This document shows positions 34,874 to 44,091 of a stretch of 64,000 bases of DNA, piece after piece (within the stretch, counting starts at the first letter, position 1; every line of letters starts with the position of its first letter). Source of the stretch: Accumulibacter phosphatis (GTDB lineage Bacteria; Pseudomonadota; Gammaproteobacteria; Burkholderiales; Rhodocyclaceae). The translations under genes were made by a program, and so were the position numbers. The notes beneath the pieces are model-generated. The model ran no database searches. It had not been told where the DNA came from and was given only the letters and a program-made list of their open reading frames with translations. The stretch lies in the NCBI RefSeq assembly GCF_000024165.1, contig NC_013194.1:2232001-2296000 (forward strand), written 5' to 3'.

Positions 34874-34903
34874 CCGGCGGCTCGCCACCCGGCGCGCCGC
34901 CGG
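34874..34903. terminator. Candidate bidirectional terminator
   Basis: Perfect 8-bp stem CCGGCGGC / GCCGCCGG with a 14-base loop between the convergent ald and suhB genes. Only a short T run follows, so intrinsic termination is plausible but not certain. Confidence 0.4.
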
Positions 34904-34910
34904 CGTTTGC

Positions 34911-35720
34911 TCAGGCCATCAGCCCGGGTGTGCGGTGGGCGTCGATCACCTGCAGCAGTTGCGCAAAGATTTTCGGGGTACCGGCGACGACGTTGCCAGT
35001 CTGCAGGTAGGTCTCGTTGCCGGCCAGATCGCCGATCAGTCCGCCGGCCTCGGAGATCAGCAGCGCGCCACCGGCGATGTCCCAGGGCGACAGACCGAAC
35101 TCCCAGAAGCCATCGAAGCGGCCGCAGGCGACGTAGGCCAGGTCGAGAGAGGCGGCGCCGGGGCGGCGGATGCCCGAACTCTTCTTCGCCAGTTCCTTGA
35201 ACATCGCCAGGTAGGCATCGATATGCTCATAGACGCGATAGGGGAAGCCGGTGCCGAGCAACGCGTCGTCAAGGCGGATGCACTTGCTCACGCGTATCCG
35301 GCGGTCGTTGAGGAAAGCACCGCCGCCCTTGCTGGCGGTGAACAATTCGTTGCGGACGGTGTCATAAACGACCGACTGGGTGATCTGTCCGCGGTAGGCC
35401 AGGGCGATGGAAATCGCGTACTGGGGAAAGCCGTGGATGAAGTTGGTTGTCCCGTCGAGCGGGTCGATGATCCACTGGTAGTCGCTGCCGCCGGCGTGGC
35501 CACCGGTGTGCCCCGACTCTTCTGCTAAAATGCCGTAGTCGGGATAGGCCTCGCGCAGCACCTCGATGATCGCGGCCTCGGCCGCCTTGTCGACTTCGGT
35601 GACAAAGTCACTCTGGCGCTTGGTCGTGATCTGCAGGTGACCCAGGTCGAGCGAGGCGCGGTTGATGATCTGGCTGGCGCGCCGCGCCGCCTTGATGAGG
35701 ATGTTGAGAACTGGATGCAT
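34911..35720 (-). CDS. suhB: Inositol-1-monophosphatase SuhB
   Basis: A 269-residue Mg-dependent phosphatase. Metal-site motifs are ILAEESG, WIIDPLDGTTNFIHGFP (catalytic DPLDGT) and SPWDIAGGALLISEAGG. SuhB hydrolyses inositol phosphate and in proteobacteria also takes part in rRNA transcription antitermination. It is divergent from trmJ, as is common in betaproteobacteria. Confidence 0.96.
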   Translation of the reverse strand: MHPVLNILIKAARRASQIINRASLDLGHLQITTKRQSDFVTEVDKAAEAAIIEVLREAYPDYGILAEESGHTGGHAGGSDYQWIIDPLDGTTNFIHGFPQYAISIALAYRGQITQSVVYDTVRNELFTASKGGGAFLNDRRIRVSKCIRLDDALLGTGFPYRVYEHIDAYLAMFKELAKKSSGIRRPGAASLDLAYVACGRFDGFWEFGLSPWDIAGGALLISEAGGLIGDLAGNETYLQTGNVVAGTPKIFAQLLQVIDAHRTPGLMA

Positions 35721-35785
35721 GGCTTTAAAGAACCCGACGGGCTGCTGGTGCTGCCCGATTGGTGTGAAGAATTCCCGATTCTAAT

Positions 35786-36583
35786 ATGAACAGGCCTGCC
35801 AGGTCTCCTTCTTCCGGTGTGCCGCTCGAGCGCATCCGGATAGTTCTCTCGCACACCAGTCACCCGGGCAATATCGGCGCGGCGGCGCGGGCAATGAAGA
35901 CGATGGGCGTGTCGCGTCTGGTGCTGGTCAATCCGAAACGTTTTCCCGACGACGAGGCGGTGGCCCGTGCCGCCGGCGCCGACGACATCCTGGGGCAGGC
36001 GCAGGTGTGTACGACGCTCGATGCGGCGCTCGCCGACACCGTCTGGGTCTGCGCCGTGTCGGCACGGCACCGCAATCTCGGACCGCCGGCGCTGCCGGCG
36101 CGTCAGGCAGCGGTCGACCTTGTCGCCAGAGCAGGGGCCGGCGAGGTGGCGTTGCTGTTTGGCAACGAGACTGCCGGTCTGTCGAACGCCGAGGTGCAGC
36201 GCTGCCGGCAAACGGTCTTCATTCCCGCCGATCCTGGATATACCTCGCTCAACCTCGCGGCGGCCGTGCAGTTGCTGTGCTATGAACTGCGCCTCGCCGC
36301 TTTCGCCGGCAGCCCACCGGTGGTGACGCGGACGATGCCTTTTGCGTCGCCGCCGGCGGTGCATCAGGACGTCGAGCGTTTCTACGCGCATCTTGAACGC
36401 GTGATGGTGGCGAGCGACTTCCTCGACCCGGAGCGGCCGCGCCGGCTGCTCCCGAAGTTGCGGCGCCTGTTTGGACGAACTGAACTTGAAAGCGACGAGA
36501 TCAACATCCTGCGCGGGCTGCTCGACGCCGTCGAGCGCAAGCTGGCCGGCCCGGGGCGGAGTGGGTCCGGCAATGCAAGATAG
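35786..36583 (+). CDS. trmJ: tRNA (cytidine/uridine-2'-O)-methyltransferase TrmJ
   Basis: A 265-residue SPOUT methyltransferase. The N-terminal IRIVLSHTSHPGNIGAAARAMKTMG and the AdoMet knot segments VALLFGNETAGLSNAEV and FIPADPGYTSLNLAAAVQLLCYELR are diagnostic. It methylates position 32 of several tRNAs. Monocistronic between suhB and cysE. Confidence 0.95.
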   Translation: MNRPARSPSSGVPLERIRIVLSHTSHPGNIGAAARAMKTMGVSRLVLVNPKRFPDDEAVARAAGADDILGQAQVCTTLDAALADTVWVCAVSARHRNLGPPALPARQAAVDLVARAGAGEVALLFGNETAGLSNAEVQRCRQTVFIPADPGYTSLNLAAAVQLLCYELRLAAFAGSPPVVTRTMPFASPPAVHQDVERFYAHLERVMVASDFLDPERPRRLLPKLRRLFGRTELESDEINILRGLLDAVERKLAGPGRSGSGNAR

Positions 36584-36642
36584 TGGACTTAAACAGTAGG
36601 GTATTATAGAATGGCCCTACCTGCCAAAGGACTTCCCGAACC

Positions 36643-37395
36643 ATGTTCAGCCGCGTGCGCGAAGACATCCAATCCGTATTCGATCGTGACCCTGCCGCCC
36701 GTACCTCCTGGGAGGTGCTGACCTGTTACCCCGGGGTGCATGCCATGATCGGGCACCGCTGCGCACACTGGTTGTGGACTCACCGCCTGCGCTGGTTTGG
36801 CCGCCTCGTCTCGCATCTGACCCGTTTCCTCACAGGCATCGAGATCCATCCGGGAGCGACGGTGGGGCGCCGTCTGTTCATTGATCACGGCATGGGTGTC
36901 GTGATCGGCGAGACGGCGGTGATCGGCGATGACGTCACTCTCTATCATGGCGTTACGCTCGGGGGCACCTCGTGGAACACCGGCAGGCGCCACCCGACGC
37001 TCGCGAACGGCGTCGTCATCGGGGCCGGCGCCAAGGTGCTCGGACCGATCACCATTGGGGCCGCGGCGAAGGTTGGTTCGAACGCCGTGGTCGTCAAGGA
37101 TGTGCCGGCGGGAGCGACCGCGGTCGGTAATCGGGCACGCATCATCGACGACGAGCAGGCCCGCAAGCGTGAGGAAATGGCTGGGCAGCTGGGCTTCTCG
37201 GCCTATGCACTGGCCGGCGATCAGGACGATCCGCTGGCCAAGGCGATCCATGGACTTCTCGACCACGCGGTCGAGACTGATCGGCGCCTCGAGTTGCTGC
37301 TCAGGAAACTCGAGGACGCTGGTGTTCCTGTCGAAGCGGAGTTGGCGAAAGCCGACCAGTTCGACCCGCAATACCTGAGTAAAATAGTTGACTAA
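36643..37395 (+). CDS. cysE: Serine O-acetyltransferase
   Basis: A 250-residue left-handed beta-helix acetyltransferase. It has the CysE-specific LTGIEIHPGATVGRRLFIDHGMGVVIGETA (split here by its repeats) and TLGGTSWNTGRRHPTL. It makes O-acetylserine for cysteine synthesis. Its TAA is part of the -35 box of the iscR promoter, so the two genes are directly adjacent. A TATTAT hexamer at 36602-36607 upstream may be its -10. Confidence 0.95.
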   Translation: MFSRVREDIQSVFDRDPAARTSWEVLTCYPGVHAMIGHRCAHWLWTHRLRWFGRLVSHLTRFLTGIEIHPGATVGRRLFIDHGMGVVIGETAVIGDDVTLYHGVTLGGTSWNTGRRHPTLANGVVIGAGAKVLGPITIGAAAKVGSNAVVVKDVPAGATAVGNRARIIDDEQARKREEMAGQLGFSAYALAGDQDDPLAKAIHGLLDHAVETDRRLELLLRKLEDAGVPVEAELAKADQFDPQYLSKIVD

Positions 37396-37416
37396 TCTGC
37401 GATGGGTCACTATACT
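37388..37416 (+). promoter_or_regulatory. iscR operon promoter with possible IscR site
   Basis: TTGACT at 37388-37393, a 17-base spacer, TATACT at 37411-37416: a near-consensus sigma-70 promoter about 37 bases before the iscR ATG. The -35 box covers the cysE stop codon. The surrounding ATAGTTGACTAAT resembles the left half of the IscR type-1 operator, with a weaker right half (GGGTCACTAT), which would fit autorepression by [2Fe-2S] IscR. Confidence 0.72.
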
Positions 37417-37452
37417 GTACTAACCCGATCAACTATTAAAAGTGGAGACGAC

Positions 37453-37947
37453 ATGAGACTGACAACAAAAGGACGGTTTGCGGTGACGGCGATGATTGAT
37501 CTGGCGTTGCGCTGCAGCGAGGGGCCAGTGACTCTGGCAGGGATCAGCGAGCGGCAGAAGATCTCGCTTTCCTATCTGGAACAGTTGTTCGGCAAGCTGC
37601 GGCGTTACGGTCTTGTCGACAGCGTGCGTGGCCCGGGAGGTGGCTACTGTCTGGCGCGGCCGACCAGCCAGATGACCGTGACCGATATCATTCGCGCCGT
37701 CGATGAGCCTCTCGATGCGACGCAGTGCGGCGGGCGCGAAAACTGCCATGACGATGAGCGCTGTATGACTCATGAATTGTGGACGACACTCAACGAGAAG
37801 ATGTTCGATTACCTGAGTTCGGTGACTCTGAACGAGCTCGTCGATCAGCAACTGCAGCGTCAGGGTGGCAACGTATCCGTGCTGCATGATGCGCGGCGGC
37901 GAGTCGGTTCGCGACCCCGTGCCAAGGTCATGTCCCTCAGCAGCTGA
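37453..37947 (+). CDS. iscR: Fe-S cluster regulator IscR
   Basis: A 164-residue Rrf2-family regulator from ATG 37453 behind GGAG; upstream codons lie in the promoter. The winged helix is at about 1-80 (MRLTTKGRFAVTAMIDLAL, LEQLFGKLRRYGLVDSVRGPGGGY). Cluster ligands match IscR exactly: Cys92, Cys98, Cys104 and His107. It represses the isc operon when cluster supply is sufficient and controls sulfur and Fe-S genes. Confidence 0.96.
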   Translation: MRLTTKGRFAVTAMIDLALRCSEGPVTLAGISERQKISLSYLEQLFGKLRRYGLVDSVRGPGGGYCLARPTSQMTVTDIIRAVDEPLDATQCGGRENCHDDERCMTHELWTTLNEKMFDYLSSVTLNELVDQQLQRQGGNVSVLHDARRRVGSRPRAKVMSLSS

Positions 37948-37963
37948 GTATCGGTAGTCGACC

Positions 37964-39121
37964 ATGTTTGCGCCCGTCTATCTCGACCACAATGCCACGA
38001 CGCCGGCCGACCCGGCCGTTGTCGAGGCGATGCTGCCCTGGCTGGCGACCCGCTTCGGCAACGCCTCGAGTCGGCACGAGTACGGCCGTGCAGCGCGGCG
38101 GGCGGTTGACGAGGCGCGCAGCCAGGTCGCTGCGGCGGTGGGCGCGCATTCAACGGAAGTCGTGTTTACCAGCGGGGGCTCGGAGGCCAACAACCTGCTG
38201 ATCAAGGGCGCGGCCGCTTGCCTGAAACCAGGCCTGCTGGCGGTGAGTGCTATCGAACACCCGTGCGTGATCAGGCCGGGCCAGCAGTTGGTCCGGCGTG
38301 GCTGGGTGGTCCAGGAACTGGCCGTTGACAGTCTCGGTCGGGTTGATCCGGGGCGTTTCGAGGCGGTGATGGCGCAGAAGCCGAAGATCGTTTCGGTAAT
38401 GCTGGCCAACAACGAGACCGGCGTCCTGCAGGATATCGAGCGGCTGGCCGAGCGGGCGCGCAGCGTCGGCGCCTGCTTCCACACCGATGCTGTCCAGGCG
38501 ATCGGCAAGGTGGCCGTCGATTTTCGCCGTCTGAATGCGGCCGGCGTGCAAGCGCTGACCCTGTCGGCACACAAACTTGGCGGCCCGAAGGGTGCGGCGG
38601 CACTGGTTCTCGACAAGCGTGTCGACGTCGAACCGCTGATTGCCGGGGGTGGCCACGAACGTGGCTTGCGCTCGGGTACAGAGAACGTCGCCGCGATTGT
38701 CGGCTTTGGCCTGGCCTGCGAACTGGCCGTCGGCCGGCGGGCGGATCTCGCCCGGCGTCTGCTGGGCTTGCGCCGACAACTCGAGTGCGGCCTGCTCGCC
38801 TGCGGCGCGACGATCTTTGGCCAGGCTGCCGAGCGGCTCCCGAACACGGTGTATTTTGCATTTCCCGAACTTGACGGCGAAACGCTGGTCGGAAAGCTCG
38901 ATCGTGCGGGCTATGCGGTTGCCAGTGGCGCTGCCTGTTCGAGCGCCAACCCGGAACCGTCGCATGTGTTGCGCGCCATGGGCGTGTCGCCGGAGCTGGC
39001 ACGCGGCGCGGTGCGCGTCAGTCTCGGCGGCGACAACACGCAGGAACAGATCGACGGTTTCCTGTGCACGCTGCAGGCGACCGTGGCCAGGCTGCAGCAC
39101 TTGACGGCGATGTCCGTCTGA
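37964..39121 (+). CDS. Second cysteine desulfurase (NifS/IscS-like)
   Basis: A 385-residue PLP enzyme beginning VYLDHNATTPADPAVVEAM. PLP Lys is in TLSAHKLGGPKGAAALV; the catalytic Cys loop is ASGAACSSANPEPSHVLRAMG. It belongs to the same class as the following IscS but is clearly divergent. It lies between iscR and iscS, 16 bases after iscR, so it is probably co-regulated. It may supply sulfur to another acceptor or help under stress. Similar tandem genes occur in related betaproteobacteria by my recollection. Confidence 0.9.
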   Translation: MFAPVYLDHNATTPADPAVVEAMLPWLATRFGNASSRHEYGRAARRAVDEARSQVAAAVGAHSTEVVFTSGGSEANNLLIKGAAACLKPGLLAVSAIEHPCVIRPGQQLVRRGWVVQELAVDSLGRVDPGRFEAVMAQKPKIVSVMLANNETGVLQDIERLAERARSVGACFHTDAVQAIGKVAVDFRRLNAAGVQALTLSAHKLGGPKGAAALVLDKRVDVEPLIAGGGHERGLRSGTENVAAIVGFGLACELAVGRRADLARRLLGLRRQLECGLLACGATIFGQAAERLPNTVYFAFPELDGETLVGKLDRAGYAVASGAACSSANPEPSHVLRAMGVSPELARGAVRVSLGGDNTQEQIDGFLCTLQATVARLQHLTAMSV

Positions 39122-39190
39122 AGGGTTGAGCGACAGCGAGATGAACAAACCGCACAACATGGACAACCTGTACAACTCGGAGCAAGAGCA

Positions 39191-40402
39191 ATGCTGAAAC
39201 TGCCCATCTATCTCGATTATTCGGCAACCACACCGGTTGATCCGCGCGTCGCGGAGAAGATGATTCCTTACCTCTTCGAGAAGTTCGGCAATCCCGCCTC
39301 GCGTTCGCACTCCTTCGGCTGGGAAGCAGAGGCGGCCGTGGAGGAAGCACGCGAAGAGGTGGCCAAGCTGGTCAACGCCGACCCGAAGGAGATCGTCTGG
39401 ACCTCAGGTGCCACCGAGTCCAACAACCTCGCGCTCAAGGGGGCGGCACAGTTCTATTCCGGCAAGGGCAAGCACGTGGTAACGGTGAAGACCGAGCACA
39501 AGGCCATCCTCGATACCTGCCGCGAACTCGAGCGCCAGGGTTTCGAAGTCACCTACCTCGATGTGCGTGACAATGGCCTGCTCGATCTCGAAGTCTTCAA
39601 GGCGGTCCTGCGGCCGGACACGATTCTGGCGTCGGTGATGTTCGTCAACAACGAGATCGGCGTCATCCAGCCGATCGCCGAAATCGGCGAGATCTGCCGC
39701 GCGCGCGGGGTCATCTTCCATGTCGACGCCGCCCAGGCGACCGGCAAGGTGGTGATCGATCTGGAGGCGCTGAAAGTGGACGTGATGAGCTTTTCGGCGC
39801 ACAAAACCTACGGCCCGAAGGGCATCGGCGCCTTGTACGTACGCCGCAAACCGCGCGTGCGCCTTACTGCACAGCTGCATGGCGGGGGACACGAGCGCGG
39901 CTTTCGTTCCGGCACGCTGCCGACGCACCAGATCGTCGGCATGGGCGAGGCCTTTCGCCTGGCGCGCCTGGAGATGGGCGCCGAGAGCGAGCGTATCCGC
40001 ATGCTGCGTGATCGATTGCTCAAGGGACTTTCGGACATCGATGAGGTCTATGTGAATGGCGACCTGGAGCAGCGGGTCCCGCACAACCTGAACATCAGCT
40101 TTGCCTATGTCGAAGGCGAGTCGCTGCTGATGGCGATCAAGGACCTCGCCGTGTCGTCCGGATCGGCCTGCACCTCGGCCTCGCTCGAGCCGTCCTACGT
40201 GTTGCGGGCGCTTGGTCGCGAGGACGAGTTGGCGCACAGCTCGATCCGCTTCACGCTCGGGCGCTTCACGACCGAGGAAGAGATCGACTACGCGATCAGG
40301 CTGCTGCACGAGAAGATCGGCAGGCTGCGCGAGCTTTCGCCGCTGTGGGAAATGGTCCAGGAAGGCGTGGATCTGAGTACGGTCCAGTGGGCCGCTCATT
40401 GA
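39191..40402 (+). CDS. iscS: Cysteine desulfurase IscS
   Basis: A 403-residue, standard-length IscS. PIYLDYSATTPVDPRVAEKM at the N-terminus, PLP Lys in SFSAHKTYGPKGIGALYV, and the long catalytic loop SSGSACTSASLEPSYVLRALG with the persulfide Cys. The C-terminal tail LRELSPLWEMVQEGVDLSTV binds IscU. It delivers sulfur to IscU. Confidence 0.97.
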   Translation: MLKLPIYLDYSATTPVDPRVAEKMIPYLFEKFGNPASRSHSFGWEAEAAVEEAREEVAKLVNADPKEIVWTSGATESNNLALKGAAQFYSGKGKHVVTVKTEHKAILDTCRELERQGFEVTYLDVRDNGLLDLEVFKAVLRPDTILASVMFVNNEIGVIQPIAEIGEICRARGVIFHVDAAQATGKVVIDLEALKVDVMSFSAHKTYGPKGIGALYVRRKPRVRLTAQLHGGGHERGFRSGTLPTHQIVGMGEAFRLARLEMGAESERIRMLRDRLLKGLSDIDEVYVNGDLEQRVPHNLNISFAYVEGESLLMAIKDLAVSSGSACTSASLEPSYVLRALGREDELAHSSIRFTLGRFTTEEEIDYAIRLLHEKIGRLRELSPLWEMVQEGVDLSTVQWAAH

Positions 40403-40425
40403 TGAAGTATTGAAGGAGAAACAAC

Positions 40426-40815
40426 ATGTCATACAGTGTGAAGGTCTTGGATCACTACGAGAATCCCCGCAACGTCGGGTCGTTCGGCAAGGAAGAGGAG
40501 GGTGTGGCGACCGGTATGGTCGGTGCGCCCGCCTGTGGCGATGTAATGAAGCTGCAGATCAAGGTCGGCAAGGGAGGCGTCATCGAAGATGCCAAATTCA
40601 AGACCTACGGCTGTGGTTCGGCGATTGCGTCGTCTTCGCTGGTCACCGAGTGGGTCAAGGGAAAGACCATCGATCAGGCACTGGACATCAAGAACACCCA
40701 GATCGCCGACGAACTGGCTTTGCCGCCGGTCAAGATCCACTGCTCGATACTCGCGGAAGATGCGATCAAGGCTGCCGTCGCCGACTACCGGAAGAAGCAC
40801 GCCGAGAGCGTGTGA
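40426..40815 (+). CDS. iscU: Fe-S cluster scaffold IscU
   Basis: A 129-residue scaffold. The three ligand Cys are present in GAPACGDVM (with the regulatory Asp), KTYGCGSAIASSSL and KIHCSILAEDA. The chaperone-recognition motif LPPVK is intact, so HscA/HscB can release the cluster. It is 23 bases after iscS. Confidence 0.97.
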   Translation: MSYSVKVLDHYENPRNVGSFGKEEEGVATGMVGAPACGDVMKLQIKVGKGGVIEDAKFKTYGCGSAIASSSLVTEWVKGKTIDQALDIKNTQIADELALPPVKIHCSILAEDAIKAAVADYRKKHAESV

Positions 40816-40864
40816 CATCGATCACCCACCAGCAGCAAACGGTATTCACAGCAGGAGGTTATGT

Positions 40865-41188
40865 ATGGCAGTGACGCTTTCTGAGCGGGCCGCGAGCCAC
40901 GTCGCCAACTACATGGTCAAGCGCGGCAAGGGGATCGGGTTGCGCCTGGGCGTGCGCACGAGCGGTTGCTCGGGAATGGCTTACAAGCTCGAGTTTGCCG
41001 ATGTGTCTCACCCCGATGATATCGAGTTCGAGTCGCACGGCGTGCGGGTGCTGGTCGATGCCAAGAGCCTGCCCTATCTCGACGGCACGGAGCTCGATTA
41101 TGCCCGCGAAGGCCTCAACGAGGGTTTTCGGTTCAACAATCCGAACGTCAAGGACGCCTGCGGCTGCGGCGAGAGCTTCAACGTGTGA
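40865..41188 (+). CDS. iscA: A-type Fe-S carrier IscA
   Basis: A 107-residue protein from ATG 40865, with AGGAGG upstream. The three conserved Cys are in RTSGCSGMAYKLEF and DACGCGESF. It carries Fe-S clusters from IscU to apoproteins. Confidence 0.96.
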   Translation: MAVTLSERAASHVANYMVKRGKGIGLRLGVRTSGCSGMAYKLEFADVSHPDDIEFESHGVRVLVDAKSLPYLDGTELDYAREGLNEGFRFNNPNVKDACGCGESFNV

Positions 41189-41275
41189 CCGGGGGGCGCC
41201 ACCGGCGCCGCGACGATCAACCCGCAAGGTGGCCTGAGGGCCTTCCGGCGGCAGGTGGCAGGCGGTCATCAGACA

Positions 41276-41803
41276 ATGGATTTCAACACCGATCACTTTT
41301 CCCTGCTCGGGCTGCCGCGGGAATTCCGGGTGGATGCTGTGCTGCTCGATCGGCGCTACCTGGAGATGCAGTCGCAGGTCCATCCAGACCGCTTCGCACG
41401 CGCCGGCGAGGCGGATCGGCGCTTGTCGCTGCAATGGGCAACGCGGGTCAACGAGGCCTACCAGACCCTCAAGCAGCCTCTGGCGCGCGCCCAGTACCTC
41501 CTGCACCTGGCCGCGCACGACATCGGCAGTGACAACAACGCGCTGATGCCGGCCGATTTTCTCGTCGACCAGATGGAATGGCGAGAGGCTGTCGAGGAGG
41601 CGCGCGCCGCGGGCGAGCAGCACGAACTCGAGCATCTGCACCATCGCCTGAAACGCGAGATGCTCGATCGCTACGACGAACTCGCGGTGCTGCTCGACGA
41701 TCGGCACGATCTTGATCTGGCGGCCGATCGTGTGCGGCGGATGATGTTTTTCGACAAGCTACTGGCCGACATCGACGATGCGATGGCGGAGTGCGAGGAA
41801 TAG
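41276..41803 (+). CDS. hscB: J-domain co-chaperone HscB
   Basis: A 175-residue protein from ATG 41276 (an upstream GTG frame extension is unsupported). J-domain at about 1-75 with HPD in SQVHPDRFARAG; the C-terminal helical domain (LEHLHHRLKREMLDRYDELAVLLDD) binds IscU. It stimulates HscA ATPase. Confidence 0.95.
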   Translation: MDFNTDHFSLLGLPREFRVDAVLLDRRYLEMQSQVHPDRFARAGEADRRLSLQWATRVNEAYQTLKQPLARAQYLLHLAAHDIGSDNNALMPADFLVDQMEWREAVEEARAAGEQHELEHLHHRLKREMLDRYDELAVLLDDRHDLDLAADRVRRMMFFDKLLADIDDAMAECEE

Positions 41804-41851
41804 GTCGGGCGCCCGTCGAAAGAACCGAGTAACCAGCACCAGGACTTCTTC

Positions 41852-43753
41852 ATGGCACTCTTACAGATAGCGGAACCCGGCGAGTCGGCAGCGCCGCACC
41901 AGCACCGGCTGGCCGTCGGCATCGACCTCGGGACGACCAACTCGCTGGTGGCAACCGTGCGCAGCGGGCTGGCTGTCGTCCTCAGCGACGATCTCGGCCG
42001 CCCCCTGCTGCCCTCGGTCGTCCGCTATCGTGGCGATGGCGCTACCGAGGTCGGTTACGAGGCACAGGCTGGGCAGGCGGTCGACCCGCGGAACACGATT
42101 GCCTCGGTCAAGCGTTTCATGGGGCGCGGGCTTGCCGACATCGCCCATCGCGAGGCTCTCCCGTACGTCTTTCAGGATGGTGGGGGAATGTTGCGCCTGC
42201 ACACTGCGGCCGGGTTGAAGAGCCCGGTCGAGGTCTCGGCCGAGATCCTGCGCGCTCTGCGCGTGCGGGCGGAGACCGCGCTGGGCGGGCAACTGGTCGG
42301 GGCGGTGATCACCGTGCCCGCCTACTTTGACGACGCCCAGCGTCAGGCAACGAAGGACGCAGCACGGCTGGCCGGTCTCCCCGTTCTGCGCCTGCTCAAC
42401 GAGCCGACCGCGGCGGCGATTGCCTACGGCCTCGACAACGCGGCCGAAGGTGTCTACGCCGTGTACGACCTTGGCGGCGGTACGTTCGACATCTCGATTC
42501 TCAAACTCGCGCGCGGCATTTTCGAAGTGCTTGCCACTGGTGGCGATTCGGCGCTCGGTGGTGACGACTTCGACCAGCGGATTTTTTGCTGGATTCTCGA
42601 AGCGGCCAGACTGAAGCCGTTGTCGGTCGAGGATGCGAGCATGCTCCTGACGCGCGCGCGGGAAGCCAAGGAGTACCTCACCTTCCACGGTGCGGCACCG
42701 GTTACGGCGAGGCTGAACAGCGGCGAGGTCGTCGATCTGACGCTGACTACCGAAACCTTCGCCGAGATCACGCAGACGCTGGTCGCCAAGACCATTCAGC
42801 CGGTCAAGAAGGCATTGCGCGACGCCGGGTTGTCGGTGGCCGAGGTCAAGGGCGTGGTCATGGTTGGCGGTGCGACGCGAATGCCGCAGGTGCAGCGTGC
42901 GGTCGGCGAGTTCTTCAGGCAGGAACCGCTCAACAATCTCGACCCTGACAAGGTCGTTGCCATCGGCGCCGCGACACAGGCCAACCTGCTGGCCGGTAAT
43001 CGCGCTGCCGGCGACGACTGGCTCTTGCTCGACGTCATTCCGCTGTCGCTCGGCCTCGAGACGATGGGGGGTCTGGTCGAAAGGATCATTCCACGCAACT
43101 CGACGATCCCGACGGCGCGCGCGCAGGAATTCACCACCTTCCGCGACGGCCAGACCGCGCTCGCCGTCCACGTCGTGCAGGGTGAGCGCGAGCTGGTGAG
43201 CGACTGCCGGTCGCTCGCACGCTTCGAGCTGCGCGGCATTCCACCCATGGTCGCCGGGGCGCCGCGCATTCGTGTCACCTTTCAGGTGGACGCTGACGGT
43301 CTGCTGGCGGTCGCCGCCCGCGAGCTGGCGTCGGGAGTCGAGGCGAGCATCGTCGTCAAGCCGTCGTACGGCTTGACGGACGACGAGATTGCCGGGCTCC
43401 TCAAGGACTCGCTGACACATGTCAAGGACGATGCGTTGCGACGTGCACTCAAGGAGTCCCAGGTCGAAGCGCAGAGGCTGATCGAGGCGGTACGCTCGGC
43501 GCTCAAGGCGGACAGCGAGTTGCTCGCTGCCGACGAGCTGGCGCGGGTGGAGGGCGGCATCGTCAGGCTGCAAAGTGCGTCGCTGGCCGAAAACCGCCGG
43601 CAGATCGTGCTCGCCATGGACGACCTCGAAGCCGAAACCAAGGAGTTTGCCGCACGCCGCATGGACAAGTCGATCCGGCGCGCCCTTGCCGGTCGCAACA
43701 TCAGCGAACTGGACAGCCAAGCCGCCGTCGCCAGAACGGGAGAAGTGGCATGA
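41852..43753 (+). CDS. hscA: Hsp70-family chaperone HscA
   Basis: A 633-residue Hsp70. Nucleotide-binding domain at about 20-400 (AVGIDLGTTNSLVATV, VYDLGGGTFDISIL, VVMVGGATRMPQVQRAVGEF); substrate domain after about 405 (LSLGLETMGGLVERIIPRNSTIP). Shorter than DnaK and typical of HscA. With HscB it drives cluster release from IscU. The stop overlaps fdx by 4 bases. Confidence 0.96.
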   Translation: MALLQIAEPGESAAPHQHRLAVGIDLGTTNSLVATVRSGLAVVLSDDLGRPLLPSVVRYRGDGATEVGYEAQAGQAVDPRNTIASVKRFMGRGLADIAHREALPYVFQDGGGMLRLHTAAGLKSPVEVSAEILRALRVRAETALGGQLVGAVITVPAYFDDAQRQATKDAARLAGLPVLRLLNEPTAAAIAYGLDNAAEGVYAVYDLGGGTFDISILKLARGIFEVLATGGDSALGGDDFDQRIFCWILEAARLKPLSVEDASMLLTRAREAKEYLTFHGAAPVTARLNSGEVVDLTLTTETFAEITQTLVAKTIQPVKKALRDAGLSVAEVKGVVMVGGATRMPQVQRAVGEFFRQEPLNNLDPDKVVAIGAATQANLLAGNRAAGDDWLLLDVIPLSLGLETMGGLVERIIPRNSTIPTARAQEFTTFRDGQTALAVHVVQGERELVSDCRSLARFELRGIPPMVAGAPRIRVTFQVDADGLLAVAARELASGVEASIVVKPSYGLTDDEIAGLLKDSLTHVKDDALRRALKESQVEAQRLIEAVRSALKADSELLAADELARVEGGIVRLQSASLAENRRQIVLAMDDLEAETKEFAARRMDKSIRRALAGRNISELDSQAAVARTGEVA

Positions 43754-44091
43754 CACAGATCGTCGTTCTGCCGCACGTCGAACTCTGTCCGGACGGCGCT
43801 CTGATCGATGCCCGTCCGGGTGAGTCGGTCTGTCAGAATCTCCTCGAGAACGGCATCGCCATCGAACACGCCTGCGAGATGTCGTGTGCCTGCACCACCT
43901 GTCATGTCATCGTGCGTGAGGGGTTCGGCGCGCTCGACGCGTCCGACGAGGTCGAGGACGACCTGCTCGACAAGGCCTGGGGCCTCGAGCCGAACTCGCG
44001 CCTGTCGTGCCAGGCGATCGTCAATGACACGCCACTGGTGATCGAGATCCCTCGCTACTCGATAAACATGGCCAAGGAGGGAAAGCGATGA
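43750..44091 (+). CDS. fdx: ISC-type [2Fe-2S] ferredoxin
   Basis: A 113-residue adrenodoxin-like ferredoxin. Cluster Cys are in CEMSCACTTCHVIV and LSCQAIV. It supplies electrons for cluster assembly on IscU. Overlaps hscA and iscX by 4 bases each. Confidence 0.96.
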   Translation: MTQIVVLPHVELCPDGALIDARPGESVCQNLLENGIAIEHACEMSCACTTCHVIVREGFGALDASDEVEDDLLDKAWGLEPNSRLSCQAIVNDTPLVIEIPRYSINMAKEGKR

